Positions 57,022 through 64,000 of a stretch of DNA of 64,000 nucleotides are shown piece after piece. The notes beneath the pieces are model-generated. The model was given only the letters and a program-made list of their open reading frames with translations, was not told where the DNA came from and made no database searches. The position numbers and the translations under genes are program-made. This stretch comes from Kitasatospora sp. GP82 (GTDB lineage: Bacteria > Actinomycetota > Actinomycetes > Streptomycetales > Streptomycetaceae), in contig NZ_JARZAJ010000025.1 in assembly GCF_029892105.1 (NCBI RefSeq), positions 33,748 through 97,747 of the forward strand. Reading direction: 5' to 3'. The stretch's first letter is position 1. Each line of letters begins with the position of its first letter.

Positions 57022-58445
57022 TCGCGGACGCCCCCGGGCGGCGCATGGCTGATCGAGTGCTTCATCGCCGAGGTCGTGCGTGGTTCTTCGCGCAGTTCCC
57101 CGCGCCCCCGGGGAGCGCACGGCGGGCGTGCGCGGTCTTGTGCCCCTGGGGGTGCTAGGCGATCGCGGGTGGCGAGTTCTTCGGTGTCCGTGGTCTCGTG
57201 CGGCTCTGCCGCGATCGCGGCCTCCAGGTGGAACCAGCCGTCCTCGCGTACTCCGGACGAGAGTGTCCCGCCGACCTTCGCCAGCCGGGCGGCCAGGTTG
57301 CCGAGGCCGCCGCTGCCTCGCGAGAGCCGGTCCTGGTGGTCCCGGTCGCGCTCCCGCTCGCGCGTGGGGACACCGTCGTTGGCCAGCCGCAGGCTGGTCG
57401 CGCCGTGCTGGGCGACCGCCTCGATGGTGCACTGCGACGCCTTGCTGTGCCGGATCACGTTGGTGATGCCCTCGCGGAGCACGGTCGCCAGTACGGTGTC
57501 GGCCTCCCGCGACAGCCGTCCGCACTCCACCCGCAGATGGGCGTCGATCCCGGCGGCCGAGAGCACCGATCGGGCCGAGGAGAGTTCCGTCAGCAGTGAC
57601 ATCGAACGGTAGCTGCGGGCCACCTCGCGTACGTCGCACAGGGCTTGGCGGGAGAGCTCGACGATGCTCTCCAGTTCCGCCCGGGCCCGGTCGGGCGAGC
57701 GGTTGACCATGGTGTGGGCCAGCTCGCTCTTCAGAGTGATCGCGGAGAGGCTGTAGCCCAGCAGGTCGTGCAGGTCCCGGGCGAAGCGCAGCCGCTCCTT
57801 GATGACGGCGACCCGGGCGATGTCCTCCTGTGCCTCGTGGACCGCGAGCGTGAGATTGGCGAGCAGCGAGAGGCTGTACAGGATGATGCCGGTGACCAGC
57901 GTGGACACCATCATGTACAGCACGTTGGTCAGGGTGCCGTGCGCCGTCAGCGCGGTGCCGAGGCCGATGGCCGCGATCAGGGCGCCGAAGGCCGGGAGCG
58001 CTGCCCGCAGCGGCAGCAGCAACAGCATCGACGCGCCGACGAATCCGCCCATCCCGCCCCAGGGCCAGCCGAGGAACAGCGAGGGCACGACGGTGAGCAG
58101 TGCCTGGGCGAGCAGGGTCCACCGCCCGTACCCGGCCCGGATGCGCCGGTACCGGGGGAGGGTGTGCACCAGTTGGAGACCGATGGTGGCGGGCAGCACG
58201 GTCAGACAGCAGGTGACGGTGAACGGTGTGATGGCCTCCTCAAGGATGTCCACAATCTGCATGGTGAGGAATGCCGCTATGACTGTCCACACCACCCCCA
58301 GCGCGAAGTGCGGTGCGGGAGCCTCGATGCCCAGCACTCTCACCCAGGGTTCCTGCCTGCCCGGGTTCTCGATGAGATCTTCGGGACTGGCCTGAGCCGG
58401 GGTGTCGGACGACAGTAAGTCCGACGCTCTGGCCTTGCCTGTCAT
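57018..58445 (-). CDS. DesK-like sensor histidine kinase with read-through C-terminal tail
   Basis: 475 residues from ATG 58445 with GGAGGGAG upstream. About five membrane helices (residues 45-200) are followed by HisKA_3 with H226 in RDLHDLLGYSLSAITLK, then an ATPase with EGITNVIRHS and GSGGLGNLAARLAKVGG. The fold ends near residue 413. Residues 414-475 are low complexity and are encoded partly by a dispersed intergenic repeat (57088-57109), as if an original stop was lost. The stop codon TAG overlaps that of the convergent regulator in the palindrome CTAG. Partner of the gene at 56413 by type and position. Confidence 0.9.
   Translation of the reverse strand: MTGKARASDLLSSDTPAQASPEDLIENPGRQEPWVRVLGIEAPAPHFALGVVWTVIAAFLTMQIVDILEEAITPFTVTCCLTVLPATIGLQLVHTLPRYRRIRAGYGRWTLLAQALLTVVPSLFLGWPWGGMGGFVGASMLLLLPLRAALPAFGALIAAIGLGTALTAHGTLTNVLYMMVSTLVTGIILYSLSLLANLTLAVHEAQEDIARVAVIKERLRFARDLHDLLGYSLSAITLKSELAHTMVNRSPDRARAELESIVELSRQALCDVREVARSYRSMSLLTELSSARSVLSAAGIDAHLRVECGRLSREADTVLATVLREGITNVIRHSKASQCTIEAVAQHGATSLRLANDGVPTRERERDRDHQDRLSRGSGGLGNLAARLAKVGGTLSSGVREDGWFHLEAAIAAEPHETTDTEELATRDRLAPPGAQDRARPPCAPRGRGELREEPRTTSAMKHSISHAPPGGVRD
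57088..57109 (-). repeat. Copy of dispersed GGGGCGCGGGGAACTGCGCGA repeat inside kinase tail
   Basis: On the minus strand the sequence reads GGGGGCGCGGGGAACTGCGC plus GA, followed by AGAACCACGCACGACC. It is translated as PRGRGELREEPRTT near kinase residues 445-458. Related copies are intergenic at 1866-1888 and 29751-29773. Confidence 0.65.
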
Positions 58446-58604
58446 GGCTCTCCCTCCGGTCACCGCTGACGTCCGGTCGATGGTAGGGCGGAAATGACCC
58501 GCTCGGGCGAATTCCGGGTGACGTGCTGGTCCACACCTCGTCTCGGAGGGCATGACTGACCCGACGTCAGGCCATGGGGTGGTGAACGTACTTCCTCGGG
58601 GCGG

Positions 58605-60080
58605 CTAACGCGTCTCGTCCCCTGCGGGGAGGGAGCCGAGGACGAACTCGCCCACCGCCGACTCCGTTCGCCAGTCGAGACCGAAGGCCTCGGCCGAGAG
58701 GCTGGTGTTGCCGGTGCCCAGCGCACAGCCGGCCAGGCCCATGCCGGTGGTCATCAGGTAGAGCGTCTGCTGCACCACGCCGACGTGCTTCAGCGTCAGC
58801 GCGTACGCCAGTCCGCTGTACTTCCAGGAGACCCGGGCGAACCGGGCGGTCATGGTGAGCAGCAGGTCGGGCGGGGCGGCCATCCCGGTGCCGGTCTGGG
58901 CCTCGGAGAGCAGTGCCGTGCCCAGCCGCTCGTCCGACGGCAGGCGGATCAGCTCGTGGCCGAGCGGTTCGTAGTAGTAGACGCCGGGTTCGAGGCCCTC
59001 GCAGCGTCCGGCGGTGAGGTAGAACTCCAGCTCGTAGCAGGCGCCGCCGCTGGGGTACGGGCGGCTGGAGGCCTGCGGCAGGACATCGGCCGAGAGGGGG
59101 TCGCCGGTGCTGCGGACGCGCAGCGACCGGTGGAGCAGCTCGCCGAGCTGGTGCAGCGTCATACCCTGCTCGCCGTGGCTGCGGACCGACCGCCGCCGGT
59201 CCAGCGCCTCGGCCAGCGAGGTGTCCCAGTCGGGTTTCCCCGGGTCGGGCCTGGGCAGGGAGATCCGGGGGCCGGCCGGCGCGGGCTTGAGCACCGGAGG
59301 CTGGTCCTGCCGGCCGCGCAGCGGGTAGGTGGCGCCGAACTGCCGGTCGTGCGGTCCTGGACGGCTGCTCCAGTGGAACCGCAGGTCGTCGTGGGACCAG
59401 GGGAGCAGCGCCGGGTCGTGGTCCTCGGGGAAGGTGGCATCGTGGGGTTGCGCGACCTGCTCGGCCACCTCGACCATGCCGGTCGCGACCAGATGGGAGA
59501 GCAGCGCGACGGCGGTCGGCCGGGCGATCGGCAGCCGCTCGACGGCCCGCTCCAGGGTGATCGGGCGGCCCAGTGAGGCGATCAGCCAGCCGGCCTCGGG
59601 CCTGGTGAAGGCGGCCCGGAAGGGGGAGAGCGGCGACTCCAGCAGGCTGACTCGCCCGGTGGAGCGCAGGGCGGCGAACCGGGACAGCCGCAGCAGGCGG
59701 TCCTCCGGCACCAGGACGGGATCGAGCCGGACACCGGTGGCCGTCGGTACCACGGACAGCAGCGGCTGCTCGCCGTCCGGTGCCCCGATGGAGCGGACCA
59801 CCAGGCCGCCCAGCTGCCGCAGTGCGGTCAACAGGCGGACCCGGGCGGCCAGTTCCTCGGTGCCCGGGACGTTCTCCAGCTGGACGGGGCCGAGTTGCAT
59901 CCGGCGCAGTGCCTCCGTCAGCACCGCGCCGGGCCGCGGGATGTGCAGGTCGCCCCACTGGGAACGGAGGACCACCGAGTCGTCGTCCGGCTGTTCCTCC
60001 AGCAGGATGTCCTCTCTCAGCGACCACAGCTCGATCCACGTGGCGGGCGAGGAACTGTCGGAGGGCGGGACGGGTTGCAC
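58605..60080 (-). CDS. SagB-type azoline dehydrogenase (FMN), RiPP maturation
   Basis: 491 residues from GTG 60080 with AGGAG about five bases upstream. SagB/McbC enzymes use FMN to oxidise thiazolines and (methyl)oxazolines to azoles. The nitroreductase-fold domain occupies about residues 285-490: RRRSVRSHG (phosphate-side arginines), PYPSGGACYELEFYL, VYYYEPLGHEL, KYSGLAYALTLKHVG and GLAGCALGTGN. K420-Y421 matches the Lys-Tyr pair reported as important in these oxidases. The first 270 residues are the longer N-terminal region of stand-alone SagB proteins, with winged-helix character near LERAVERLPIARPTAVALLSHLV. It lies 23 bp after the cyclodehydratase gene. Confidence 0.92.
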   Translation of the reverse strand: MQPVPPSDSSSPATWIELWSLREDILLEEQPDDDSVVLRSQWGDLHIPRPGAVLTEALRRMQLGPVQLENVPGTEELAARVRLLTALRQLGGLVVRSIGAPDGEQPLLSVVPTATGVRLDPVLVPEDRLLRLSRFAALRSTGRVSLLESPLSPFRAAFTRPEAGWLIASLGRPITLERAVERLPIARPTAVALLSHLVATGMVEVAEQVAQPHDATFPEDHDPALLPWSHDDLRFHWSSRPGPHDRQFGATYPLRGRQDQPPVLKPAPAGPRISLPRPDPGKPDWDTSLAEALDRRRSVRSHGEQGMTLHQLGELLHRSLRVRSTGDPLSADVLPQASSRPYPSGGACYELEFYLTAGRCEGLEPGVYYYEPLGHELIRLPSDERLGTALLSEAQTGTGMAAPPDLLLTMTARFARVSWKYSGLAYALTLKHVGVVQQTLYLMTTGMGLAGCALGTGNTSLSAEAFGLDWRTESAVGEFVLGSLPAGDETR

Positions 60081-60103
60081 GGTTGCTCCTGCGGGGGTGG
60101 TGT

Positions 60104-62383
60104 TCAGACGAACAGCGGTATCGGATTCAGCTCCTCGTAGGGCGTCGGGCGCGGCAGTCTGCCCAACGACACCGGGACGTCGAAGAGCCGGCCCGGAGCG
60201 AACCGGGGCCAGAAGTGCCGGAGTCCCGGGACCAGGGTCCGCACTACGGGTAGCCCCAGGTCGGGGCGGGTCTGGTCGAGTATGCAGACCTCCAGGCCCC
60301 GGTGCTCCAGGGCTCGTTGCAGACTCCGGAGTTCCTCCAGCAGGTCTGTGGCCGGGCTGTAGCCGTGGTCGAGCGGCGTACGAGCGGGAGCGGCCGGGTC
60401 CGCGGCGAGGTAGGGCATGCCGTCCCTGGTGGCGGTGCGCCACCAGTGCAGGGCCACCGGGTCGGAGCAGCCGTAGCCGGTGCCGTCGGGGCGGGCTTCG
60501 AGGACGGGTGGCAGCAGTTGGTTCATCTCGCTGAGCGCTCGGGAGAGGGCGATCGCCGGGTCGGGGTGGGCGCCGAAGCCGAAGACGATGTCCTCGTGGG
60601 CGCGGCCGGTGCGCCTGGACAGGGCCGCCACCACCGGTACGCCGAGATCCGAGGTGAGGTCCAGGGCCCAGACCTCGCGGCCGAGTTCGGCATGGGCCTG
60701 TCGTACCTCGGCGGTCCACGGGTCGCCGAAGGCGGTCAGGTCGACGGCCGGCTGGCGGGTCCGGTTGTACCACCACAGGGCCACCGCGTCGCGTTCGACC
60801 AGTTCCAGCAGGCCCTGCAGTGCGGCGTCCTCAAGCGTGCTGCCGGCCGCGCAGCCGTTGGAGTCGGCGCGGACCATCCGTCGGCCCGGCCGGTCGGGGA
60901 CGTCGTAGTAGAGCAGGGTGCTGGGGAACAGCACATGACGGCCCCGGGTCAGCGACCAGGCGGGCGACCAGTCCAGCACCGCGTCCGGGTCGAAGGGCTC
61001 GGCCACCTGGTGGAACGGGTGGCCGCCGGCGTTCCACCCGGCCCGCTGGGCGAACTGCCGCTCGTCCCAGAGCTGGCAGCTGCCGGGATGCACGGCATCG
61101 GGACCGAGGGAGCGAAGTGAGCCGCGGACCCGGGCCTCGTCGCCCTGCCAGAGGCCGCTGATCCTCTCCACCGCCTCGCACAGTGCGCCGACCTTGGCGT
61201 CGAGCGGAGTCCGGCCCTTGCCGGAGCTCTCCTGGCGCAGTGAGGCGCGGAGTTCGGACATGTGCCGGGGGCCGAGCGCCAGGTTGTGGCCGGCGCGGTA
61301 GACGTTGAGCAGTTCGGGGCCGCGCGGGTCGCGGCGGATGTCCTTGACCACCCCGGTGACCGGGCTGAGCAGGTGCCCGTACCGGTCCAGCATGCTCTGT
61401 GCGGACATCGCCCGGTGGCCGCCGCCGCTTTGGACCGCGCGCCGGCGGCTGGTCAGCACCACCGGCCGCTCGGCCTGACTTGCCATCAGCGAGGCGTCTC
61501 CGCAGTCCGGGCACTGCGGTCGGCGGGTGAGCCGGTGCGACCGGCTGGCGAGAGTGAGGGTGTCCAGGGTGAGCACGCGGTCGTACTCGCCGCTGCGGTG
61601 GCCGGCCAGCCACTTGGCGCACTCCAGGGCGGCGATCTGGGCGCCCAGTTGGATCGTGACCGGGAGTGCGGCCTGCGGAACGGGTACCGGATCGCCGCCG
61701 TGCCGCAGCCGGACCGGGGTCTCGGCGCAGCGATGGCCGCGCAACCGGTGGGCCAGGCAGTTCCAGCAGGCGGTGGCACCCGGCTGGAAGACCGGGCCGA
61801 CCCACAGGGTGGTGCCGTACAGCTTGGCGAGCAGCCACGGACGGCCGTCCGCCCGCCGCTCGGCATCCAGCTCGCGCAGCCGGGGGTCGAGATAGTCGCC
61901 GCAGACCACCAGATCGAGGGCGGCGCCCTCGCCGGGCTCGGCGAGGGTGATCCCCGCGCCGCGGCAGGCGGTGTGCAGCGGCGCGCCGTCGAGCTCGCCG
62001 ACGGTCACGATCCGCAGCGTCCCTGCCTCCGTCCCGGCCCCTGCGCCACCACCGGCCAGCTCCCAGTACGCCCTGGCCGCGCTGTCGGCGGCGTCGGCGG
62101 GCCCGGTGTTCGCGCGGTGGTCGAGCAGCCCGCACCGGGTCAACTGGCCGACCAGCTGGGCGACCTGTGCGGGGGGAACGACGGGCGCCGCCTCGTTCAG
62201 CAGCGTGGGCAGGTCCCTTGTGCCGTCGAGCAGCGGTGCCAGGGCCGCCAGGTGCGGCCCTCTGACGGCCGTCACACCGTGTTCGGACATCAGATAGACG
62301 GCATCACCGGGGACCACCTCCGGCCGGAGGTGGCGCTTGAAGCCGATCAGCGGCGCGCGCCCGTTCCCCCCGTCGGTGGTCAT
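60104..62383 (-). CDS. Fused E1-like/YcaO cyclodehydratase (TOMM C-D protein)
   Basis: 759 residues. These proteins bind a leader peptide and use ATP to cyclise Cys, Ser or Thr of the core to azolines. Residues about 10-310 are the leader-binding, E1-like part with a zinc site formed by CWNC (C206, C209) and CPDC (C291, C294). Residues about 315-759 are the YcaO ATPase: KVGALCEAVERIS, then DAALQGLLELVERDAVALWW and SRALSEMNQLLP carry the acidic ATP/Mg residues. The C-terminus is NPIPLFV, similar to but not exactly the PxPxP tail known from azoline-forming YcaO proteins. The start ATG overlaps the precursor stop (ATGA). Confidence 0.94.
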   Translation of the reverse strand: MTTDGGNGRAPLIGFKRHLRPEVVPGDAVYLMSEHGVTAVRGPHLAALAPLLDGTRDLPTLLNEAAPVVPPAQVAQLVGQLTRCGLLDHRANTGPADAADSAARAYWELAGGGAGAGTEAGTLRIVTVGELDGAPLHTACRGAGITLAEPGEGAALDLVVCGDYLDPRLRELDAERRADGRPWLLAKLYGTTLWVGPVFQPGATACWNCLAHRLRGHRCAETPVRLRHGGDPVPVPQAALPVTIQLGAQIAALECAKWLAGHRSGEYDRVLTLDTLTLASRSHRLTRRPQCPDCGDASLMASQAERPVVLTSRRRAVQSGGGHRAMSAQSMLDRYGHLLSPVTGVVKDIRRDPRGPELLNVYRAGHNLALGPRHMSELRASLRQESSGKGRTPLDAKVGALCEAVERISGLWQGDEARVRGSLRSLGPDAVHPGSCQLWDERQFAQRAGWNAGGHPFHQVAEPFDPDAVLDWSPAWSLTRGRHVLFPSTLLYYDVPDRPGRRMVRADSNGCAAGSTLEDAALQGLLELVERDAVALWWYNRTRQPAVDLTAFGDPWTAEVRQAHAELGREVWALDLTSDLGVPVVAALSRRTGRAHEDIVFGFGAHPDPAIALSRALSEMNQLLPPVLEARPDGTGYGCSDPVALHWWRTATRDGMPYLAADPAAPARTPLDHGYSPATDLLEELRSLQRALEHRGLEVCILDQTRPDLGLPVVRTLVPGLRHFWPRFAPGRLFDVPVSLGRLPRPTPYEELNPIPLFV

Positions 62384-62670
62384 ATCGTCAGGGCCTCCGC
62401 ACCCGCGAGGACGGCGGTGGGCTCGGTGTCATTGATGCTGAGGCACATGGCGGTGGCCGGTGCCTCGGCGGGGAGCAGGTCGAACAGGTCGACCACCACG
62501 TCGAGTTCCTCGACGACCGGAAGCGCGGGTACCGCCTCGCCGGGGACCGTCGGAATGCCGGCCTCGGCCAGCACCTGATGCGGATTCTCCTCGTACCGGC
62601 GACGCAGGCCGGGCTCGGTCCAAGCACGCACGATCAGCTCTGCGAAACGCCAGTCCTCATTGACGGACAT
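62380..62670 (-). CDS. RiPP precursor peptide with nitrile-hydratase-like (NHLP) leader
   Basis: 96 residues; GGAGGAAGAGC precedes the ATG. Residues about 8-58 resemble NHLP leaders derived from nitrile hydratase alpha subunit: FAELIVRAWTEPGLRRRYEE, NPHQVLAEAGI and a Val/Glu-rich strand (LPVVEELDVVVDL). The presumed core lies in residues about 67-96 and holds one cysteine (C76), one serine (S78) and four threonines (T73, T82, T85, T95) as possible cyclisation sites. No GG cleavage motif is present; APATA just before MCLS is a conceivable processing site. The stop is coupled to the cyclodehydratase start, which supports an enzyme-substrate pair. Confidence 0.85.
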   Translation of the reverse strand: MSVNEDWRFAELIVRAWTEPGLRRRYEENPHQVLAEAGIPTVPGEAVPALPVVEELDVVVDLFDLLPAEAPATAMCLSINDTEPTAVLAGAEALTI

Positions 62671-62777
62671 GCTCTTCCTCCGTTGATGCGGCCGTTGCCG
62701 ACCGTGGATCCATGGATGCTGGAGCCGGGCTCAGGCAAGGAGTAAACGAAATCCGAGCAATCCTTGACCAGTGCCTC

Positions 62778-62827
62778 CTTCACCGCTCTGACATGAGGAA
62801 GTCACAGCAGGATTCGGGAACTTCACA
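62778..62827. promoter_or_regulatory. Direct repeats between precursor and SARP genes
   Basis: CTTCACC (62778-62784), GTCAC (62801-62805) and CTTCACA (62821-62827); the TCAC cores are spaced 22 and 21 bp. GCTCTGAC follows the first unit at 62785-62792. The same two motifs occur at 55795-55871. The site lies in the 269-bp divergent gap and could control both the RiPP operon and the SARP gene. Confidence 0.45.
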
Positions 62828-62939
62828 CTCCCGGTGGGCTCGGGGCGTATGCGATCGTCTTGAGGTCCCCTGAGGGTTGGTCCTGAACGGACGCCGGCCC
62901 TTCGGGACGCGACCGCGTGGACGCCATGAGAGGGAGACC

Positions 62940-63764
62940 GTGATTGCTGACTTCAGGCTGCTCGGGCCGATGCGGGCCCGGATCAGTGACGTTGGCGTGC
63001 TTCCCGCGGCGGCCAAGCCGCGGCAGGTGATGGCGCTGCTCGCCGTCCGGGCCGGACAGATCGTCACGGTCGACGCGCTGACCGAGGAGCTCTGGGGCGA
63101 GAGCCCGCCGCGCAGTGCCGTCACCACGCTGCAGACCTATGTGCTCCAGTTGCGCCGACGGATCGCCGCGGCCCTCGGCGACGAGACCGGCGCGGCGGCC
63201 AAGGACCTGCTGGCCACCGTCTACGGCGGCTACCGGCTCGCACTGCCGGCCGACGCGGTGGATGTGCACCGCGCCCGTGCGCTGATCGACCGGGGCCAGC
63301 AGGCACTGGCCGCAGGGGAGGACCGGACGGGCTGCCGGCTGCTGCACGAGGCGCTCGGGCTCTGGGGCGGTCCGATGCTGGTGGACGTGCCCAAGGGCCG
63401 GCAACTGGGGATCGAGTGCCTGAGCCTGGAGGAGGAGCGGCTCGGCGCGCTGGAGCTGCGCATCGAGGCCGACCTCCGGCTCGGGCGCCACACCGAGCTG
63501 CTCGGTGAGCTGACCGCTCTCACCGCCGAGCATCCGACGCACGAGAACCTGCACGCCCAGCACATGATCGCGCTGTACCGGGCCGGCCGCTCCGGCAAGG
63601 CGCTGGAGGTGTTCCGGCGGCTCAGGTCCACGCTGATCGACGAGATCGGCCTGGAGCCCTCGCCCCGGGTGCAGCGGCTGCACCAGGCGATCCTGGCCGG
63701 GAACCCGGCGCTCGAACTGGTGCCGACCCACCTCGCGCTCTCGGCCGACTACCGGTGGGCCTGA
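62940..63764 (+). CDS. SARP-family transcriptional activator (AfsR/DnrI/RedD type)
   Basis: 274 residues from GTG 62940 with AGGGAGA upstream, giving VIADFRLLGPMRA, the usual SARP beginning. Residues about 15-95 are the OmpR-like winged helix (KPRQVMALLAVRAGQIVTVDALTEELWG, TLQTYVLQLRRRIA, YGGYRLAL). Residues about 98-245 are the BTAD helical activation domain (DVHRARALIDRGQQAL, LRIEADLRLGRHTELLGEL). It is a small SARP with no NTPase module. SARPs activate secondary-metabolite clusters by binding direct repeats and recruiting RNA polymerase; the divergent RiPP operon is the obvious target (inference). Confidence 0.93.
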   Translation: MIADFRLLGPMRARISDVGVLPAAAKPRQVMALLAVRAGQIVTVDALTEELWGESPPRSAVTTLQTYVLQLRRRIAAALGDETGAAAKDLLATVYGGYRLALPADAVDVHRARALIDRGQQALAAGEDRTGCRLLHEALGLWGGPMLVDVPKGRQLGIECLSLEEERLGALELRIEADLRLGRHTELLGELTALTAEHPTHENLHAQHMIALYRAGRSGKALEVFRRLRSTLIDEIGLEPSPRVQRLHQAILAGNPALELVPTHLALSADYRWA

Positions 63765-63888
63765 CGGGGCGATCGGGCGGGCGCCCAGGTCACCCGGGTT
63801 CATTGACCCGGTCTCCAGTCCATCGCGAGGCGTCTCTCCCAGCGTGACCGCAGCCGACGCCGGGCTGCGTCGCGCGGAGGAGGAGACG

Positions 63889-64000
63889 ATGACCGTACCG
63901 GAACTGGTGGCCGAGCTGCACGACCTCCGGGAGAAGGTCCGCCGGGGCCCGAGCGAGAAGGCGACCGAGGCGCAGCATGCCAAGGGGAAGCTGACGGCTC
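63889..64000 (+). CDS. Acyl-CoA carboxylase carboxyltransferase beta subunit, N-terminal fragment
   Basis: Only 37 codons are inside the window. ATG 63889 follows GGAGGAGGAG. The segment LVAELHDLREKVRRG and then ATEAQHAKGKLTA matches the start of biotin-dependent acetyl/propionyl-CoA carboxylase beta chains, where QHAKGKLTARERI is conserved. It would make malonyl- or methylmalonyl-CoA. It begins 124 bp after the SARP gene; whether it belongs to the RiPP cluster, to another biosynthetic cluster or to core metabolism cannot be decided here. Confidence 0.8.
   Translation, partial: MTVPELVAELHDLREKVRRGPSEKATEAQHAKGKLTA

Overview
The window is high-GC DNA (about 70% or more by eye) with GTG and TTG starts, strong GGAGG ribosome sites, ATGA/GTGA coupled starts and third positions almost always G or C. 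Gene families such as IcmA, the GlgE pathway, DUF6230, DUF6059 and SARP regulators point to a Streptomycetaceae chromosome (Streptomyces or Kitasatospora). As I recall the S. coelicolor gene order (about SCO5399-5460), much of the left and middle is a conserved core block. I saw no tRNA, rRNA, CRISPR, integrase or transposase.

Layout. 1-6.3 kb: end of a thiolase, meaB, a MarR regulator, three overlapping AIM24-family genes, DUF2127 and DUF3817 membrane proteins. 6.4-10.7 kb: a tandem pair of secreted thermolysin-type (M4) proteases. 10.7-13.5 kb: a second MarR/DUF3817 pair and icmA (isobutyryl-CoA mutase large subunit). 13.6-20.0 kb: an OmpR-type two-component system, a second MurG-like glycosyltransferase coupled to a LegB-like nucleotide-sugar dehydratase, a secreted serine hydrolase and a TetR regulator. 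20.4-24.7 kb: YbbN-type thioredoxin and a DUF6230/DUF6114/Pro-Thr-rich secreted-protein locus. 24.7-30.8 kb: pyk, ackA-pta and uppP. 30.9-48.5 kb: alpha-glucan metabolism (glgB, pep2, treS, glgE, glgP, glgX) with a heterodimeric ABC exporter between glgP and glgX. 48.7-54.9 kb: five consecutive L,D-transpeptidase genes, clearly serial duplicates. 55.0-63.8 kb: an accessory region. 63.9 kb to the end: start of an acyl-CoA carboxylase beta chain.

How genes work together. GlgE, TreS, Pep2 and GlgB form the trehalose/maltose-1-phosphate route to alpha-glucan; GlgP and GlgX degrade glucan; Pyk and AckA-Pta link glycolysis to acetate/acetyl-CoA. IcmA and MeaB belong to B12-dependent acyl-CoA rearrangement. 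UppP, MurG-like, LegB-like, the serine hydrolase and the five transpeptidases act on the envelope.

The most interesting region is 55-63.8 kb. It holds a compact RiPP (thiazole/oxazole-modified microcin type) operon: a 96-residue precursor with a nitrile-hydratase-like leader (62380-62670), a fused E1-like/YcaO cyclodehydratase (60104-62383) and a SagB-type azoline oxidase (58605-60080). A SARP activator is divergent from it, and a DUF6059 small protein, a DesK/DesR-like two-component pair and an ATP-binding regulator lie on the other side. Two intergenic regions flanking this cluster share TTCAC-type repeats about 22 bp apart next to a GCTCTGA motif, which I infer to be a shared activator site.
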